NCBI GenBank assembly: GCA_028679485.1
Contig: JAJRBL010000315.1
Coordinates: 1 to 5,795 of the forward strand
Direction: 5' to 3'
Source: Methanospirillum sp.
GTDB lineage: Archaea; Halobacteriota; Methanomicrobia; Methanomicrobiales; Methanospirillaceae
DNA: 5,795 nt
The notes under the pieces were generated by a model. That model had not been told where the DNA came from, did not search any database, and saw only the letters and a list, made by a program, of their open reading frames with translations. The translations under genes and the position numbers were made by a program. The stretch's first letter is position 1, and every line of letters begins with the position of its first letter. Below, piece by piece: positions 5,751 to 5,795 of the stretch.

Positions 5751-5764
5751 CCCGGGAGGATGAT

Positions 5765-5795
5765 ATGGAACCTGACAGGCCGCTTTTGGAACTGA
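5765..5795 (+). CDS. Start of an unidentified gene (3'-truncated by window end)
   Basis: An ATG at 5765 lies five bases after GGAGG (5755-5759) and opens a frame reading MEPDRPLLEL to the window edge. The overlapping ATG at 5760 is rejected because its frame stops after eleven codons and it overlaps the ribosome binding site. Ten residues are too few to name a product. The short gap to the 55-residue gene suggests an operon. Confidence 0.6.
   Translation, partial: MEPDRPLLEL

Overview
The window looks like a chromosomal segment from a methanogen-type euryarchaeon, most likely a member of the Methanomicrobiales. This is inferred from protein content and signals; no taxonomic marker gene is present. 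The evidence is a sequon-rich surface protein with a C-terminal InlB-like repeat, an archaeal-type diadenylate cyclase domain, a DUF362/2[4Fe-4S] protein, TATA-box-like AT-rich elements about 25 bases before likely transcript starts, and GGAGG-type ribosome binding sites. Base composition appears even across the genes. I see no mobile element, CRISPR array, tRNA or rRNA.

Layout. (1) Bases 2-928 (+) hold the 3' part of a secreted or cell-surface protein ending in a divergent InlB-type repeat. (2) Bases 1006-2343 (+) encode the most interesting gene: an apparent transmembrane diadenylate cyclase. It has an N-terminal signal/anchor, a Thr/Pro-rich stalk, two TPR units, one transmembrane helix and a C-terminal DisA_N/DAC domain with DGA and GTRH motifs. 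(3) Bases 2347-2904 (-) encode a LemA family membrane protein, tail to tail with the cyclase only 3 bases away. (4) A divergent regulatory region (2905-3095) carries a perfect inverted repeat between direct repeats, a TATA box, and a 10-bp stem-loop sitting where the downstream mRNA should start. (5) Bases 3096-4019 (+) encode an auxin efflux carrier (AEC) family permease. (6) Bases 4059-5178 (+) encode a DUF362 protein with two ferredoxin clusters. It is split by a one-base frameshift at a run of nine A's; the two frames rejoin into a full-length protein of about 372 residues if one base is removed.

(7) The 5179-5570 stretch has no ordinary-sized gene but is not empty. It holds a weak terminator-like hairpin, then a compact unit (TATA-like box, 30-codon ORF for a single hydrophobic helix, perfect hairpin followed by eight T's), then a TATA box. 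(8) Bases 5571-5738 (+) encode an unrecognised basic 55-residue protein behind an extended GGAGGTGA ribosome binding site. A further gene begins at 5765 with its own ribosome binding site and runs off the window.

The genes do not form one obvious pathway. The most coherent idea is that the cyclase is a sensor enzyme, linking an extracytoplasmic TPR module to intracellular c-di-AMP synthesis. The surface protein and LemA beside it may share an envelope theme, but that is inference from proximity only. The permease and DUF362 gene are 39 bases apart and could be co-transcribed.
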